DNA of 64,000 nucleotides from Moorella sp. Hama-1 (GCF_023734095.1 NZ_AP024620.1:1484501-1548500); one strand, 5' to 3'; positions 42,713-51,791 are shown, counted from the stretch's first letter. Numbers and translations are program-made. The notes: a model not told the origin generated them from the sequence alone.

Positions 42713-42789
42713 TTCCGCCACCTCCCTTCTGGAGCTGATCCCATTATAACGCCGGCCTAAGATTAAAGCAATGTTAATTATTGCGGGCA

Positions 42790-43494
42790 TTACCCCGCTT
42801 TAATGCCCACGTGGACGGCGACGATACCCCCTGTCAGTTCATAATAACGGGCCTCAACCAGGCCCAGGTCTTTAAAATACTGCAGTATCTCTTCCTGGTG
42901 AGGATAACCCTTGAGGGAACGCGGTAAATAACTGTAAGGCCCGTCCCGGCCGATACCCAGGCGGCCCAGGAGGGGTACCAGGTAGTCGAAATAAAAGTAG
43001 TAAACCTGTTTGAAAAAGGGCCAGGAGGGTTTAGCCAGTTCCAGGGAAACCACTCTACCTCCAGGGCGGACCACCCGCTGCATCTCCGCCAGGCCGCGCT
43101 TAACGTCCGGCAGGTTGCGTAAGCCAAAGGCGATGGTGGCACAGTCGAAGGTATTATCGGCAAAGGGCAGTTCCAGGGCATTACCCTCCACCAGTTCTAC
43201 GGACCGGTCGTAGTGACTGTCCGCCAGGCGCTGTCTGGCCACCTGCAGCATGGCCGGGGAAAAATCCAGTCCTACTACCCGCCCACCCGGAGCGACTTTC
43301 CGGGCTAATTCCAGGGAGAGCATGCCCGTACCGCAGCAGACATCCAGGGCCTGGTCACCCGGGCCCAGGCCTGTCCTGGCGACGGTGAAACGTCGCCAGC
43401 CCCGGTCGCAGTTAAAGCTAAGGAGGGTATTTAACAGGTCATAGCGGGGGGCAATGGTATTGAATATCCCGCGCACATAATCTTCTTTGGTCAT
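42790..43494 (-). CDS. menG: Demethylmenaquinone methyltransferase
   Basis: About 234 residues. The ATG at 43494 overlaps the stop of the preceding gene (ATGA), so the 56-residue upstream extension is not used. SAM-binding motif I is ALDVCCGTGMLSLEL, then VVGLDFSPAMLQVA and VRPGGRVVSLEL; the UbiE/MenG family signature (YDLLNTLLSFNCDRGWR, and ATIAFGLRN) is present. It methylates demethylmenaquinone in the last step of menaquinone biosynthesis. The coupling to a HepS-like gene matches the hepS-menG order seen in Bacillus. Confidence 0.93.
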   Translation of the reverse strand: MTKEDYVRGIFNTIAPRYDLLNTLLSFNCDRGWRRFTVARTGLGPGDQALDVCCGTGMLSLELARKVAPGGRVVGLDFSPAMLQVARQRLADSHYDRSVELVEGNALELPFADNTFDCATIAFGLRNLPDVKRGLAEMQRVVRPGGRVVSLELAKPSWPFFKQVYYFYFDYLVPLLGRLGIGRDGPYSYLPRSLKGYPHQEEILQYFKDLGLVEARYYELTGGIVAVHVGIKAG

Positions 43495-44198
43495 AGAGCC
43501 ATCACTTTTTTGGCCGGTTGCTGGCCGGTCAGAAATAAAAATAATTCCCCCAGGCCGTCGCGTGCCGGTCCCGGTGGCAGGCCGGCAAGGACCTGATAGG
43601 ATTGCGGCGTTACTGGTTTCCCGCTCCACAGGTGGCCGCATAGCTGGCCGATTTCCTGCCACATCCGGGTTTCCCAGGGCGCGGTCTTACCGAGCTGACT
43701 ACCCAAGCGTGTAGCCACAAGGGCCAGGCTGGCACGGTCGGGGCCTTTTTCCGGATCTCCGCTCCCCCCGGTAACCCTACCGGTAAGCGCTTTCTCCTGC
43801 TCCCGAGCGCCCTCCAGGTGCAGATGGCAAATCAGCTGTGATAATGTTTCCAGGAACTCCAGGTTGCCATCCCGGCAGAGGAGATCAAAAAAACGGGTAT
43901 AAAAATAATCGCCTATAAGGGTTTGCAGGGCTACACCCTGTTTCCCCTTCTGGCTGTGGATCAGGGAAGCCAGGAAAATAAGTTGCAGGACAACCGCCAG
44001 GGACAGGGCCCGGGGGCCGAAGTAACCCTGGCCGTGGGAGCTTAAAAGCACCAGGGCGGGTAAGAGGTCGTTGTCAATCTCATTTAATGCCGGCCAGGTA
44101 AATCCCGATACCAGCCCCCGGGGTAAACTGGTCTCTTTAACCAGGCGCCGGTGGATAATTTCCAGCTCCGGACGTAAGGAATTAAACAGGGCCACCAA
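43491..44198 (-). CDS. Heptaprenyl diphosphate synthase component I-like (HepS) protein
   Basis: A 235-residue protein. The pattern RPELEIIHRRLVKE...LPALVLLSSHGQGYFG...LQLIFLASLIHSQ...LIGDYFYTRFFDLLC echoes a polyprenyl synthase, but the first aspartate-rich motif (DDxxD) is absent: HSQKGKQG stands in its place. It is therefore not a full catalytic chain. HepS, the small non-catalytic subunit of heptaprenyl diphosphate synthase, is the natural match, and in Bacillus its gene precedes menG, as here. The catalytic partner is not in the window. Confidence 0.72.
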   Translation of the reverse strand: MVALFNSLRPELEIIHRRLVKETSLPRGLVSGFTWPALNEIDNDLLPALVLLSSHGQGYFGPRALSLAVVLQLIFLASLIHSQKGKQGVALQTLIGDYFYTRFFDLLCRDGNLEFLETLSQLICHLHLEGAREQEKALTGRVTGGSGDPEKGPDRASLALVATRLGSQLGKTAPWETRMWQEIGQLCGHLWSGKPVTPQSYQVLAGLPPGPARDGLGELFLFLTGQQPAKKVMAL

Positions 44199-44691
44199 TA
44201 CGCAATCCTCCCCTGTAGGGTGAAAGAACTCTCCCTAAACTCACAGCAATCTTCTATCCCTTTGAGCTACTGCCTATTCGACTGACGGCATGGATATCTA
44301 TAAGGCCAGACGTCCGTTTATTCGTACTGGACTGGTGATCGGGATCACGGCCTTCCCACTCCTTATGGGGTATTATCCGAACTAGGATATAATCCCCCTC
44401 CCCTATCATCCATGTCCCCCGGCCCGGTCGCAACAGCCATCTGGCATAGGCAAACTTTGAATGCTCGCGGTCTGTCTTAAATTGCTCGCCTGGTTGCCAC
44501 CGCGGGGGCTTAGTAAGGGACTGGATACAAATGCAGCTATATCCTATTTGATATTCTAGCTGAAAAGGTTTATTCCTGCTAGATCAGGGGCTAAAAATGC
44601 TACAGGCCCTGCAAGTTTTCCTCCTGCAAGGCCTGTCAGTACCTACTCGCACTAAAATCTTCGGTTGTAGGTAATAAAATAAATATCCCTC
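44199..44691. other. 493-bp gap between speD and hepS-like
   Basis: No ORF with convincing coding character is visible. It contains the speD terminator near 44602-44636 and an imperfect hairpin TACCTAC/GTAGGTA (44640-44673). The left part is AT/GC-mixed with no repeats I recognise. It likely contains the promoter of the minus-strand hepS-menG-tat operon. Confidence 0.4.
44602..44636 (-). terminator. Intrinsic terminator of speD
   Basis: ACAGGCCCTGCA pairs with TGCAAGGCCTGT (one wobble). On the minus strand TTTTT follows within 5 nt. A second weaker hairpin lies between it and the stop codon of speD. Confidence 0.7.
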
Positions 44692-45069
44692 CTACAGATT
44701 TACCGCTGCCGCCCGAGGAGGTTCCATGACGCCCCGTTCAATCTCGGTGGCGTGGACTTCGCCGGCCCGGAACTGCTCGGTTAAGTACCGGCAGGCATCC
44801 CACGGATTAACCCTTTCCCCGCAGGTAAAAACATCTACGGCAGCATACCCTAACTCCGGCCACGTATGGATTGCCAGGTGCGATTCGGAGATGACCACCA
44901 CGCCGCTGACACCCTGAGGGCTGAATTTATGGAAGCAGACTTCGCGGATTTCGGCCCCTGCTTCTAGAGCAGCTTTGACCATGATTTCCTCGACTTTTTT
45001 AATATCGTTCAGGACTTCGAAGCTGCACCCATAAACCTCAGCTAAAACATGACGGCCCAATGCGCGCAA
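44692..45069 (-). CDS. speD: S-adenosylmethionine decarboxylase proenzyme (prokaryotic type)
   Basis: A 125-residue proenzyme that starts at a TTG about 8 nt after GGAGGAA. The sequence VISESHLAIHTWPELGY holds the self-cleavage site: Glu62-Ser63, with Ser63 becoming the pyruvoyl cofactor, as in the Thermotoga enzyme. YAAVDVFTCGERVNPW supplies the catalytic Cys. It decarboxylates SAM to the aminopropyl donor of spermidine synthesis. No speE is in the window. It stands alone with its own terminator. Confidence 0.93.
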   Translation of the reverse strand: MRALGRHVLAEVYGCSFEVLNDIKKVEEIMVKAALEAGAEIREVCFHKFSPQGVSGVVVISESHLAIHTWPELGYAAVDVFTCGERVNPWDACRYLTEQFRAGEVHATEIERGVMEPPRAAAVNL

Positions 45070-45257
45070 TTATCATTCCTCCTCCAGGATAAAAGTGGGG
45101 CATGACATCAATCAAATCCAATTGTAAACGCCGCACCCCTTAATGTCAACTAAAATTCGCGGTCGATGTCGGATAAAGTTGAGGGTTTGTCCGGCTCCCT
45201 ACATCCCATTGACCCATTTAGGGAAACGAGCTGGCTATAACAAAGCATCCGTAAATT

Positions 45258-45290
45258 AACAAGCGGCCTGGAGGTACCAGGTCGCTTGTT
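45258..45290 (-). terminator. Possible terminator downstream of gnd
   Basis: AACAAGCGGCCTGG pairs with CCAGGTCGCTTGTT (one mismatch) across AGGTA. It is a 14-bp stem. The minus-strand T-run after it is poor. Confidence 0.55.
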
Positions 45291-45306
45291 TGCCTGAGCG
45301 TCCATT

Positions 45307-46203
45307 CTATTTCTGGGCTACATCGTGGCCGCCGAATTCGTGGCGCAGGGCGGCCACCACCTTGGTGGCGAAGCTCTCCTCCTCCTCGGAACGATAGCGC
45401 ATCAACAGGGCGGCCGTGATGACCGGCGCCGGCACTTTAAGGCGCAGGGATTCCTCCACTGTCCAGAGGCCCTCGCCGGAGGAATAGGCGATATCTTTGA
45501 TACCCTCCAGGGTGTTATCTTTGGCCAGGGCATTCTCCATCAAATCCATCAGCCAGCCACGGATGACCGAACCATGGCGCCAGACCCGGGCTACTTCCCT
45601 CAAGTCCAGCTCGAAGGGCCCTTTGGCCAGGACTTCCATGCCCTCGCCGATGGCCTGCATCATGCCGTACTCGATGCCGTTATGGACCATTTTAACGTAA
45701 TGGCCGCTGCCGGTCGGGCCGGTGTGCAGGTAGCCGCCGGGGACAGTAATGTCTTTAAATAAAGGCTCCAGGTAGGCGAAGAGTTCATCCTCGGCACCGA
45801 CCATACAACAGGCGCCGTAGCGCGCCCCCTCGATGCCGCCGCTGGTGCCGGAATCGGCGAAACGGATGCCCTTAGCCTTGAGGTACTCATAACGCCGCAG
45901 GGTATCCTGGTACTGGGAATTGCCACCGTCGACGATAATGTCGCCAGGCGCCAGCAGGGGGATCAGTTGTTCTAAAACATCGTCAACAGCTTTCCCTGCC
46001 GGGATCATCAGCCATACCAGGCGTGGGACCGTGAGCTTTCCGACCAGTTCCTCCAAACTGTAAGCCCCTTTGACCCCCTGGGTGACTGCTTTATCTACCG
46101 TAACCCGGGTGCGGGCGTTACCCACCACTTCGTGTCCATGTTCCATCATGTTGAGGGCCAGGTTGAGGCCCATTCTACCGAGACCGATTAAGCCTATTTG
46201 CAA
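45307..46203 (-). CDS. gnd: 6-phosphogluconate dehydrogenase (decarboxylating), short form
   Basis: A 298-residue enzyme. The nucleotide fold starts MQIGLIGLGRMGLNLALNM, and the 6PGDH active-site signature is VDGGNSQYQDTLRRYEYLKAKGIRFADSGTSGG, followed by GSGHYVKMVHNGIEYGMMQ. Its length matches the short, usually NAD-linked type. It converts 6-phosphogluconate to ribulose 5-phosphate and CO2. It is close to a gluconokinase locus of the same strand (46818-53327), which would supply 6-phosphogluconate; a remnant gene separates them. Confidence 0.92.
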   Translation of the reverse strand: MQIGLIGLGRMGLNLALNMMEHGHEVVGNARTRVTVDKAVTQGVKGAYSLEELVGKLTVPRLVWLMIPAGKAVDDVLEQLIPLLAPGDIIVDGGNSQYQDTLRRYEYLKAKGIRFADSGTSGGIEGARYGACCMVGAEDELFAYLEPLFKDITVPGGYLHTGPTGSGHYVKMVHNGIEYGMMQAIGEGMEVLAKGPFELDLREVARVWRHGSVIRGWLMDLMENALAKDNTLEGIKDIAYSSGEGLWTVEESLRLKVPAPVITAALLMRYRSEEEESFATKVVAALRHEFGGHDVAQK

Positions 46204-46479
46204 GATATATCTCCCCTTGGCATGTGAAATTATTCTTAAGCCTAGCGTGAACTTCGCTTTTACTCCTTATTATCTCCGGTATAAAGCATTACGCTTTTTC
46301 TTTTAAGATGGCCCATGACGCCAGATAAAACCCGCAAAGAATAAATGGCATCGCATTTTTGGGGAACTAGTATGGTGCGGGATACCGGCTTGGACATTTC
46401 ACTGGCAGAACCCTTAAGGGGGTAAAAAGAATAGCTGCTGGGATATTTTCTTGTTTTATAAAGCCAGGGTAATGAGAAT

Positions 46480-46714
46480 TTATAACGGGTAATGATTTTG
46501 CCGGGCCACCCGGATCATGGCTTTCACATTCTCCTGCGGGGTATAGTAAGCCAGCTCGTAACCGGAGCCCAGGGAGTAAGGGTAAGCCGGCCTGGAACCA
46601 CTCCGCCGGAAAATAGCTATTGATAATGCGGAAACCTACCAGGGGCCTGTCGGTCTCTTCCTGCTCCCAGAAATGTTTATGTCGTTCCAGGCGTTCCTCT
46701 ACGTTACGGGCCAT
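46480..46714 (-). pseudogene. Remnant of a uroporphyrinogen-decarboxylase-family gene
   Basis: An intact-looking N-terminus (MARNVEERLERHKHFWEQEE, then RPLVGFRIINSYFPAEWF) is followed by a frame change; another frame continues as GYELAYYTPQENVKAMIRVARQNHYPL and a stop at 46480. This second piece resembles the C-terminus of URO-D/cobamide-methyltransferase-type proteins (PPENVxAMxxAAR). About 200 or more residues between the two ends are missing. I read it as a decayed gene with a large internal deletion. The family assignment is from the two end fragments only. Confidence 0.6.
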
Positions 46715-46817
46715 TAGGCGTAATCCTCTCCTATCGCAGTCTTTACTTCTTAATTTAAACCAGCATTAAAGGCCCGGCGGCCTTGAAGTTTTGAAGGAGT
46801 CTTTAATAAAAAAGCAT

Positions 46818-48113
46818 TTAAACAGTCAGTTCCGGTATGGTATAGGGCGCGTCGGGCAGCACCAGGATGCGGGCCTGCCGGCCTTTGGCCGTCAGGGCCG
46901 CCTTTAAAGCTGCTTCTACCGAGGTGTAGAGGGCAGCCTTCATATTCCGGGCCTGTTCCGGGGTAATCCCCTCCGCCACCAGGTAAACGTCACTGTGGAT
47001 CAGGGAAGTAGCCCACAGCTGGGCCGCCCACTGATCGTGGAGGAAGAAGCCAGGTTGGGCAATTTTATCTACTACTTCCTGGGGCGTGGCAGCCTCGCTC
47101 ATCAGCTGGTAGAGGGGACCGCCACCGACACCCTCGGGGCAGGGGGCGGCCAGGATGATGATCCCGCCTTTTTTCACGATGGGGTGGACCAGCCGGGTGC
47201 AGGCCAGGGCGGCGTTGGCGGCCTGGTAGAGGCTGACGCTGGTAGGGTAACTGCAACCGGCGATAACGATGTCGGCCACCTCCGGCACCGCTACCCGGAC
47301 CAGCCGGTCGAGCTTTTGGGTGCCAACCCGGTGGGCTTTAATCATCTCCCCGGCCACGGCGTCGACGATGCGTTTCTCTTTATCCAGGATGACGTTTAAG
47401 ATAAAGCAGGGTTCGACTAAATGGGCCGCGTCTTCGATGTCGCTGCGGATGGGGTTGCCGTCAATGACGCCGAAGACGGCGTTTGGGTTGGCGTTGGCTT
47501 CGTAGTTGTGATCGGAGATTATGGTCTCGATGCTGCTGACCCCAGGGAGGATGGCCTTGCCGCCGCCGCTGTAACCGGCCTCGCAGTGGGGTTTGATTAA
47601 ACCGGTCAGGATCCGTAAATCGGCCTCTGCCACGTAGTGGTTGATGTGCACCGGGGTGCCTCGGGAGGTTTGGCCTAAATAGGTCAGGGTCGATTTGTCG
47701 TGGGGGTTGTGGTCGGTGACCCGGTAGTTGGCCATAACCTCCTCCCCCACCAGCCGCGCCTGTTCCTCCCGGGTCTGCAAGCGGTGGGAGCCGTTGGCGA
47801 AGACGATGGTGATATCCTCTTTCTGAACCCCGGCGGTTTCTAACTCGGCAAGGATTAAGGGTAGCATCTTCCAGGTGGGGGTGGGCCGGGTGTTGTCGTC
47901 GACGACAATGGCCACCTTCTGGCCAGGCTGAGCCAGTTCCTTTAGGGGCGGCAGGGCGATGGGGTTTTGCAAGGCCTGCCGTAAAATGGTGAACTCGTCT
48001 TCCTGGATTTTGGCTTCCCGGGGGTCGATGATGCCGATGAGGTTCGCCGTCGGTACTTCTACCGAAATTCTCGCTTTACCGTAATAGAGCGGGCAGGTGG
48101 TAGTTGTGAGCAT
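46818..48113 (-). CDS. larA: LarA-family nickel-dependent racemase/epimerase
   Basis: A 431-residue protein. GGGGATTAGGA precedes the ATG at 48113 (MLTTTTCPLYYG). It has IVVDDNTRPTP, FANGSHRLQTREEQ and the family core ITGLIKPHCEAGYSGGGKAILPGVSSIETI, with the Lys that binds the pincer cofactor and the His of the active site. LarA interconverts lactate enantiomers with a nickel pincer nucleotide cofactor; homologues epimerise other 2-hydroxy acids, including gluconate at C2. Here it sits among sugar-acid genes, so a hexonate C2-epimerase role fits better than lactate racemase. No larB, larC or larE is in the window. The gene symbol refers to the family. Confidence 0.85.
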   Translation of the reverse strand: MLTTTTCPLYYGKARISVEVPTANLIGIIDPREAKIQEDEFTILRQALQNPIALPPLKELAQPGQKVAIVVDDNTRPTPTWKMLPLILAELETAGVQKEDITIVFANGSHRLQTREEQARLVGEEVMANYRVTDHNPHDKSTLTYLGQTSRGTPVHINHYVAEADLRILTGLIKPHCEAGYSGGGKAILPGVSSIETIISDHNYEANANPNAVFGVIDGNPIRSDIEDAAHLVEPCFILNVILDKEKRIVDAVAGEMIKAHRVGTQKLDRLVRVAVPEVADIVIAGCSYPTSVSLYQAANAALACTRLVHPIVKKGGIIILAAPCPEGVGGGPLYQLMSEAATPQEVVDKIAQPGFFLHDQWAAQLWATSLIHSDVYLVAEGITPEQARNMKAALYTSVEAALKAALTAKGRQARILVLPDAPYTIPELTV

Positions 48114-48172
48114 TCCTAATCCCCTTTTCCTTTCAGCCTGATAACTTGCTGTGTTTTTGCTCCTCCCGTACC

Positions 48173-49258
48173 TCACACAATAGTTAGGCCGCTCTCCTGG
48201 TCAAAGAGGTGGGCTTTCTGCATGTCGAGGTACAAGATGACCTCACTTCCTGCCGCCGGGCGGGTGTCAGGGCTGACCCGGGCAATCAGGTTTTGCTCCC
48301 CGGCTTTAAGGTAGAGGTAGGTCTCGGAACCCAGGGGTTCAATGACTTCCGCCGTGGCTACTACCTTATCCCGGGCCGGGTCGCCTTTATGGATGTTCTC
48401 CGGCCGGATCCCCAGGGTTACCTCCCGGCCTTCGTACTGCTGGATCTTGGCCAGCCAGGCGTCGGGTACGAGGACGTCGATATTGTGACTGGCCAGGTGC
48501 CAGCCTTCCGGTTGCTTCTGCAGCTGACAGGTTAAGAAGTTCATGGGCGGCGTGCCGATAAAGCCGGCGACAAACCGGTTGACTGGTTGATCATAAAGGG
48601 TCTGGGGATCGGCTATTTGCTGGATGACCCCGTCCTTCATGACGACGATGCGGTCGGCCATGGTCATGGCTTCGGTCTGGTCGTGGGTGACGTAGATCAT
48701 GGTGGTGGCCAGGCGGCGGTGGAGTTTGGCGATCTCGGTGCGCATCTGCACCCTTAGTTTGGCGTCCAGGTTGGACAGGGGTTCGTCCATAAGGAAGACG
48801 TCAGGTTCCCGGACAATAGCCCGGCCCAGAGCCACTCGCTGGCGCTGGCCGCCGGAGAGTTCTTTGGGTTTGCGTTTGAGGAGCTGGCTGATCCCCAGGA
48901 TCGCCGCTGCTTCCTGCACTCGCCGCTCGATTTCCTTCCTGGGTACGTGGTGGAGTTTGAGGCCGAAGGCCATGTTCTCGTAGACGTTCATGTGGGGGTA
49001 GAGGGCGTAGTTCTGGAAGACCATGGCAATGTTGCGCTCCCGGGGTGGTCTGTCGTTGACCAGTTGGTTGCCGATATAGATGTTGCCGGCACTCTGCTGT
49101 TCCAGCCCGGCGATCATCCGTAAGGTGGTGGATTTACCGCACCCGGAGGGGCCGACAAAGACGATGAATTCGTTATGCTGGATCTCCAGGTTGAAATCGG
49201 CGACGGCCGTGACCTGGTCGAACTTTTTGGTAACGTGCTCGAGGATTACCTTGGCCAT
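48173..49258 (-). CDS. Carbohydrate ABC transporter ATP-binding protein (UgpC/MsmX-like)
   Basis: A 361-residue ATPase starting at an ATG after GAGGT (MAKVILEHVTKKF). It has Walker A GPSGCGKST, the signature LSGGQRQRVALGRA, Walker B DVFLMDEPLSNLD and the H-loop THD. The C-terminal third is the TOBE/OB regulatory domain (NIHKGDPARDKVVATAE, GSETYLYLKAG). This class energises MalFG-type importers, encoded just upstream. It is followed by larA after 59 bp. Confidence 0.92.
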   Translation of the reverse strand: MAKVILEHVTKKFDQVTAVADFNLEIQHNEFIVFVGPSGCGKSTTLRMIAGLEQQSAGNIYIGNQLVNDRPPRERNIAMVFQNYALYPHMNVYENMAFGLKLHHVPRKEIERRVQEAAAILGISQLLKRKPKELSGGQRQRVALGRAIVREPDVFLMDEPLSNLDAKLRVQMRTEIAKLHRRLATTMIYVTHDQTEAMTMADRIVVMKDGVIQQIADPQTLYDQPVNRFVAGFIGTPPMNFLTCQLQKQPEGWHLASHNIDVLVPDAWLAKIQQYEGREVTLGIRPENIHKGDPARDKVVATAEVIEPLGSETYLYLKAGEQNLIARVSPDTRPAAGSEVILYLDMQKAHLFDQESGLTIV

Positions 49259-49336
49259 ATGCACTACCTCGCTTGGGTGAAATGGGTCAAGTCTTGGTTA
49301 ATAAGTGGGGTCGGGTTGGGAAATAGATGTTCAACT

Positions 49337-50155
49337 CTACCCCTTCACGGCCCCCATGGTCAGGCCTTTGACAACGTATTTCTGGAAGAGCATGGTCAGG
49401 ATAATGGCCGGGGCGATGATGACTACGGCGGCGGCCATGACGCTGCCCCAGTTGATCTCGGCGTAGGAGACGAAGTTGTAGATGGCGATGGGCAGGGTCT
49501 TGGTCCGGTCGGCGCTCAAGACCAGGGAGAACATGAAGTTGTTCCAGGAGAAGATGAAGGACAGGGTGGTGGCGGTTAGAATCCCCGGTCCGGATAAGGG
49601 CAGCACCACCCGTAAGAAGGCGTGCTGCAGGGTACAGCCGTCCACCTGGGCCGCTTCTTCTAATTCCCGTGGCAAACCGTCGAAGTAGTTGATCATGATC
49701 CAGACGATTAAGGGCAACCCCACCAGCATGTGGCTGGCGATGAGGGCGGTATAGGTGTCGACCAATTTTAGCCGGGAGAAGAGGATGAACCAGGGGATCA
49801 GGTAGGAGATGCCGGGCATGAGCCGGGCAATGAGGATGAAGACCCCCAGGGTTTTTTGTTTGTACCGGGAGATGGTGTAGGCTGCCGGTAAGCCGATAAT
49901 CAAGGACAGCAGGGTGGAACCGACGGCGATGATGGCGCTGTTTAGGAGAAAGCGGCCGAAGTCCTGTTCCACGAAGACCCGCTGGTAGTTTTCTAAGGTC
50001 GGTTTAAATATCCAGAGCGGTGGCATGGAGATGATCTGGGCCTGGGTTTTGAAGGAGGCGGAGATGATCCAGACCAGGGGAAAGAGAAAGGGTATGATTA
50101 CCAGGATGATCAGGAGGTACCAGCCGATGGTGGCCAGGGTGTTCTTTTTCTGCAT
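49337..50155 (-). CDS. Carbohydrate ABC transporter permease (MalG-like)
   Basis: A 272-residue permease. The frame opens at a GTG, but TTAGGAGTGAGC suits the ATG at 50155 (MQKKNTLATIG). Six membrane helices are visible, and the EAA motif is EEAAQVDGCTLQHAFLRVVLPLSGPG. It pairs with the MalF-like permease next upstream and the UgpC-like ATPase downstream. Confidence 0.92.
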   Translation of the reverse strand: MQKKNTLATIGWYLLIILVIIPFLFPLVWIISASFKTQAQIISMPPLWIFKPTLENYQRVFVEQDFGRFLLNSAIIAVGSTLLSLIIGLPAAYTISRYKQKTLGVFILIARLMPGISYLIPWFILFSRLKLVDTYTALIASHMLVGLPLIVWIMINYFDGLPRELEEAAQVDGCTLQHAFLRVVLPLSGPGILTATTLSFIFSWNNFMFSLVLSADRTKTLPIAIYNFVSYAEINWGSVMAAAVVIIAPAIILTMLFQKYVVKGLTMGAVKG

Positions 50156-50188
50156 GTTGCTCACTCCTAAGGTATCCGCGTGGGTTGC

Positions 50189-51061
50189 TTAAACCTCCCA
50201 GGATTTGCGCATCCAGAGCATGAGGACGCTGCAGCCCAGGACGATGGCGAAGAGGGCGACCAGGGCCGAAGAGGCGATGCCGAAGCGGAAGTAGCCGAAG
50301 CCCAGGTTGTAGGCGAAGATGTTTAAAGTCTCGGAGGCGAAGCCCGGCCCCCCGGCGGTCATGGTGTAGATGATGTCGAAGGTCTTGAAGGCGTCAATAC
50401 TACGTAAGACTACGGCGATTAAGATGGTCGGGCTCAATAAGGGCAGGGTGACGTAGCGCAGTACCTGGGCCGGGGTGGCCCCGTCCACCTGGGCGGCTTC
50501 GAAGGGGTCGCTGGGTAAACCCGCCAGCCCGGCCAGACAGATTAAAACGATCATGGGTGTCCACTCCCAGATGTCTACCAGGGCCAGGGAGGGAATGACG
50601 GCTACATTGGAGGCCAGCCATTTGGAACCGGGTAGTCCCAACAGGTGCAGGGCGTAGTTGCCCAACCCGATGGTGGGTTCGTAGAACAGGGTCCAGGCCA
50701 GGCCAATGGCTACCGGGGTGGCCACCATGGGCAGTAACAGGATGGTCTTGACGGCGTTTTTGCCGGGAAAGTCCCGGTTTAAGATTAAGGCGATGGCTAC
50801 ACCCAGGAATGTTTCGACCCCTACCGCCAGGATGGTGAAGTAGAAGGTCAGGCGGATGGCGTTAAAGAAGCGGGGTTCTTTTAATAAGTCGACGTAATTC
50901 TTGAGGCCGATAAAGTGGGCCGCGCCTCCGGAGCTCATGGACCAGTCCGTCAGACTCACCCAGAAGGTGTAAAGGACGGGAAAGGCCATCATGATGATGA
51001 CGAACAATGCCGCTGGTAAGGGAAATAGCCAGCTGATGTTGCGCTCGATAAAGCGGTTCAT
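50189..51061 (-). CDS. Carbohydrate ABC transporter permease (MalF-like)
   Basis: A 290-residue permease with six membrane helices. The EAA motif is EAAQVDGATPAQVLRYVTLPLLSPT. N-terminal FIERNISWLFPLPAALFVIIMMAFPV is typical of the UgpA/MalF group. It follows the truncated substrate-binding-protein gene and precedes the second permease by 33 bp. Confidence 0.92.
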   Translation of the reverse strand: MNRFIERNISWLFPLPAALFVIIMMAFPVLYTFWVSLTDWSMSSGGAAHFIGLKNYVDLLKEPRFFNAIRLTFYFTILAVGVETFLGVAIALILNRDFPGKNAVKTILLLPMVATPVAIGLAWTLFYEPTIGLGNYALHLLGLPGSKWLASNVAVIPSLALVDIWEWTPMIVLICLAGLAGLPSDPFEAAQVDGATPAQVLRYVTLPLLSPTILIAVVLRSIDAFKTFDIIYTMTAGGPGFASETLNIFAYNLGFGYFRFGIASSALVALFAIVLGCSVLMLWMRKSWEV

Positions 51062-51166
51062 TCCTTGACCCCCACTTGGTGCTTTTTTTGGGGAGGGGTG
51101 CGGCCGTGGGGCCGCACCTTGTTACTTATTTCTTTCGCTTCATGTTCTCTTTACTGCTGGCGCCTA

Positions 51167-51700
51167 CTATTCGCCTCCATTTTTAGTTAGTAGATCATTT
51201 ACCTTTTGCGTAGCATCTTTAGCTAACGAGGCAATATCTCCTTGCCCACCATTTTCAATGGACTTCACGATGACGTCACCAATGGCATCCCGGGCTTCGA
51301 CGACTGCCGTCATCAAGGGACGATCATAGGGGACACCAATCTCACTTGTCTTCTGGGCTACCACGGCAAATCCTTCCGGCAGTTTACTCAGGACCTCCGG
51401 GTCTTTCCACAGGGAGTTCCGGGTCATGGTATTGCCGGCTAGCTGGGCCTTTTTCATAATTTCTTTACTGGAGAGCCACTTGATAAATTCCCAGGCGGCT
51501 TCCTTGTGCTTGGACTGGGCCGAGATGGCCAGGGACCAGGGTACTACCGAGTAGGGATGGGCTCCTTTAGGCCCGGCCGGGAATACGGCAAAACCAAGTT
51601 TGTCGGCCACCTTTGATTTTTGGGGATCCAATAGACCTGGCAACATACTGCTAGCGTCTGTCATCATCGCGGCCTTGCCACTGGCAAAGAGAGCTAGAAG
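51167..51700 (-). pseudogene. Extracellular solute-binding protein, N-terminus deleted
   Basis: Only the C-terminal ~175 residues survive: LFASGKAAMMTDASSMLPGLLDPQKS, AVFPAGPKGAHPYS, VVPWSLAISAQSKHKEAAWEFIKWLSSKEI and a final DLLTKN. These are typical of carbohydrate-binding proteins of the MalE/UgpB class, which are about 420-450 residues long. The frame is interrupted just upstream by a TGA near 51715, in an AT-rich stretch that joins the gluconokinase end. The signal peptide and ligand-binding N-lobe are gone, so the importer encoded next has lost its cognate binding protein unless another supplies it. Confidence 0.85.
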
Positions 51701-51747
51701 TACTAAGTTCGTTATATATCATTCAGATTTTATTAGGTATTTTTCTG

Positions 51748-51775
51748 TTGACATAATGCACTTAATCTATATTAT
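51748..51775 (+). promoter_or_regulatory. Near-consensus sigma-A promoter in the deletion scar
   Basis: TTGACA (51748-51753), 16 bp and TATTAT (51770-51775) point into the 3' end of the gluconokinase gene from the antisense side. It may be a genuine transplanted promoter or a chance match in AT-rich DNA. Confidence 0.35.
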
Positions 51776-51791
51776 TTTTAGTACCACCTTT

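Noticed and set aside
49175-49579. Gly/Asp-rich plus-strand frame opposite the MalG-like permease
   Set aside because: A typical shadow of a GC-rich membrane-protein gene on the other strand; no start signal and no homology.
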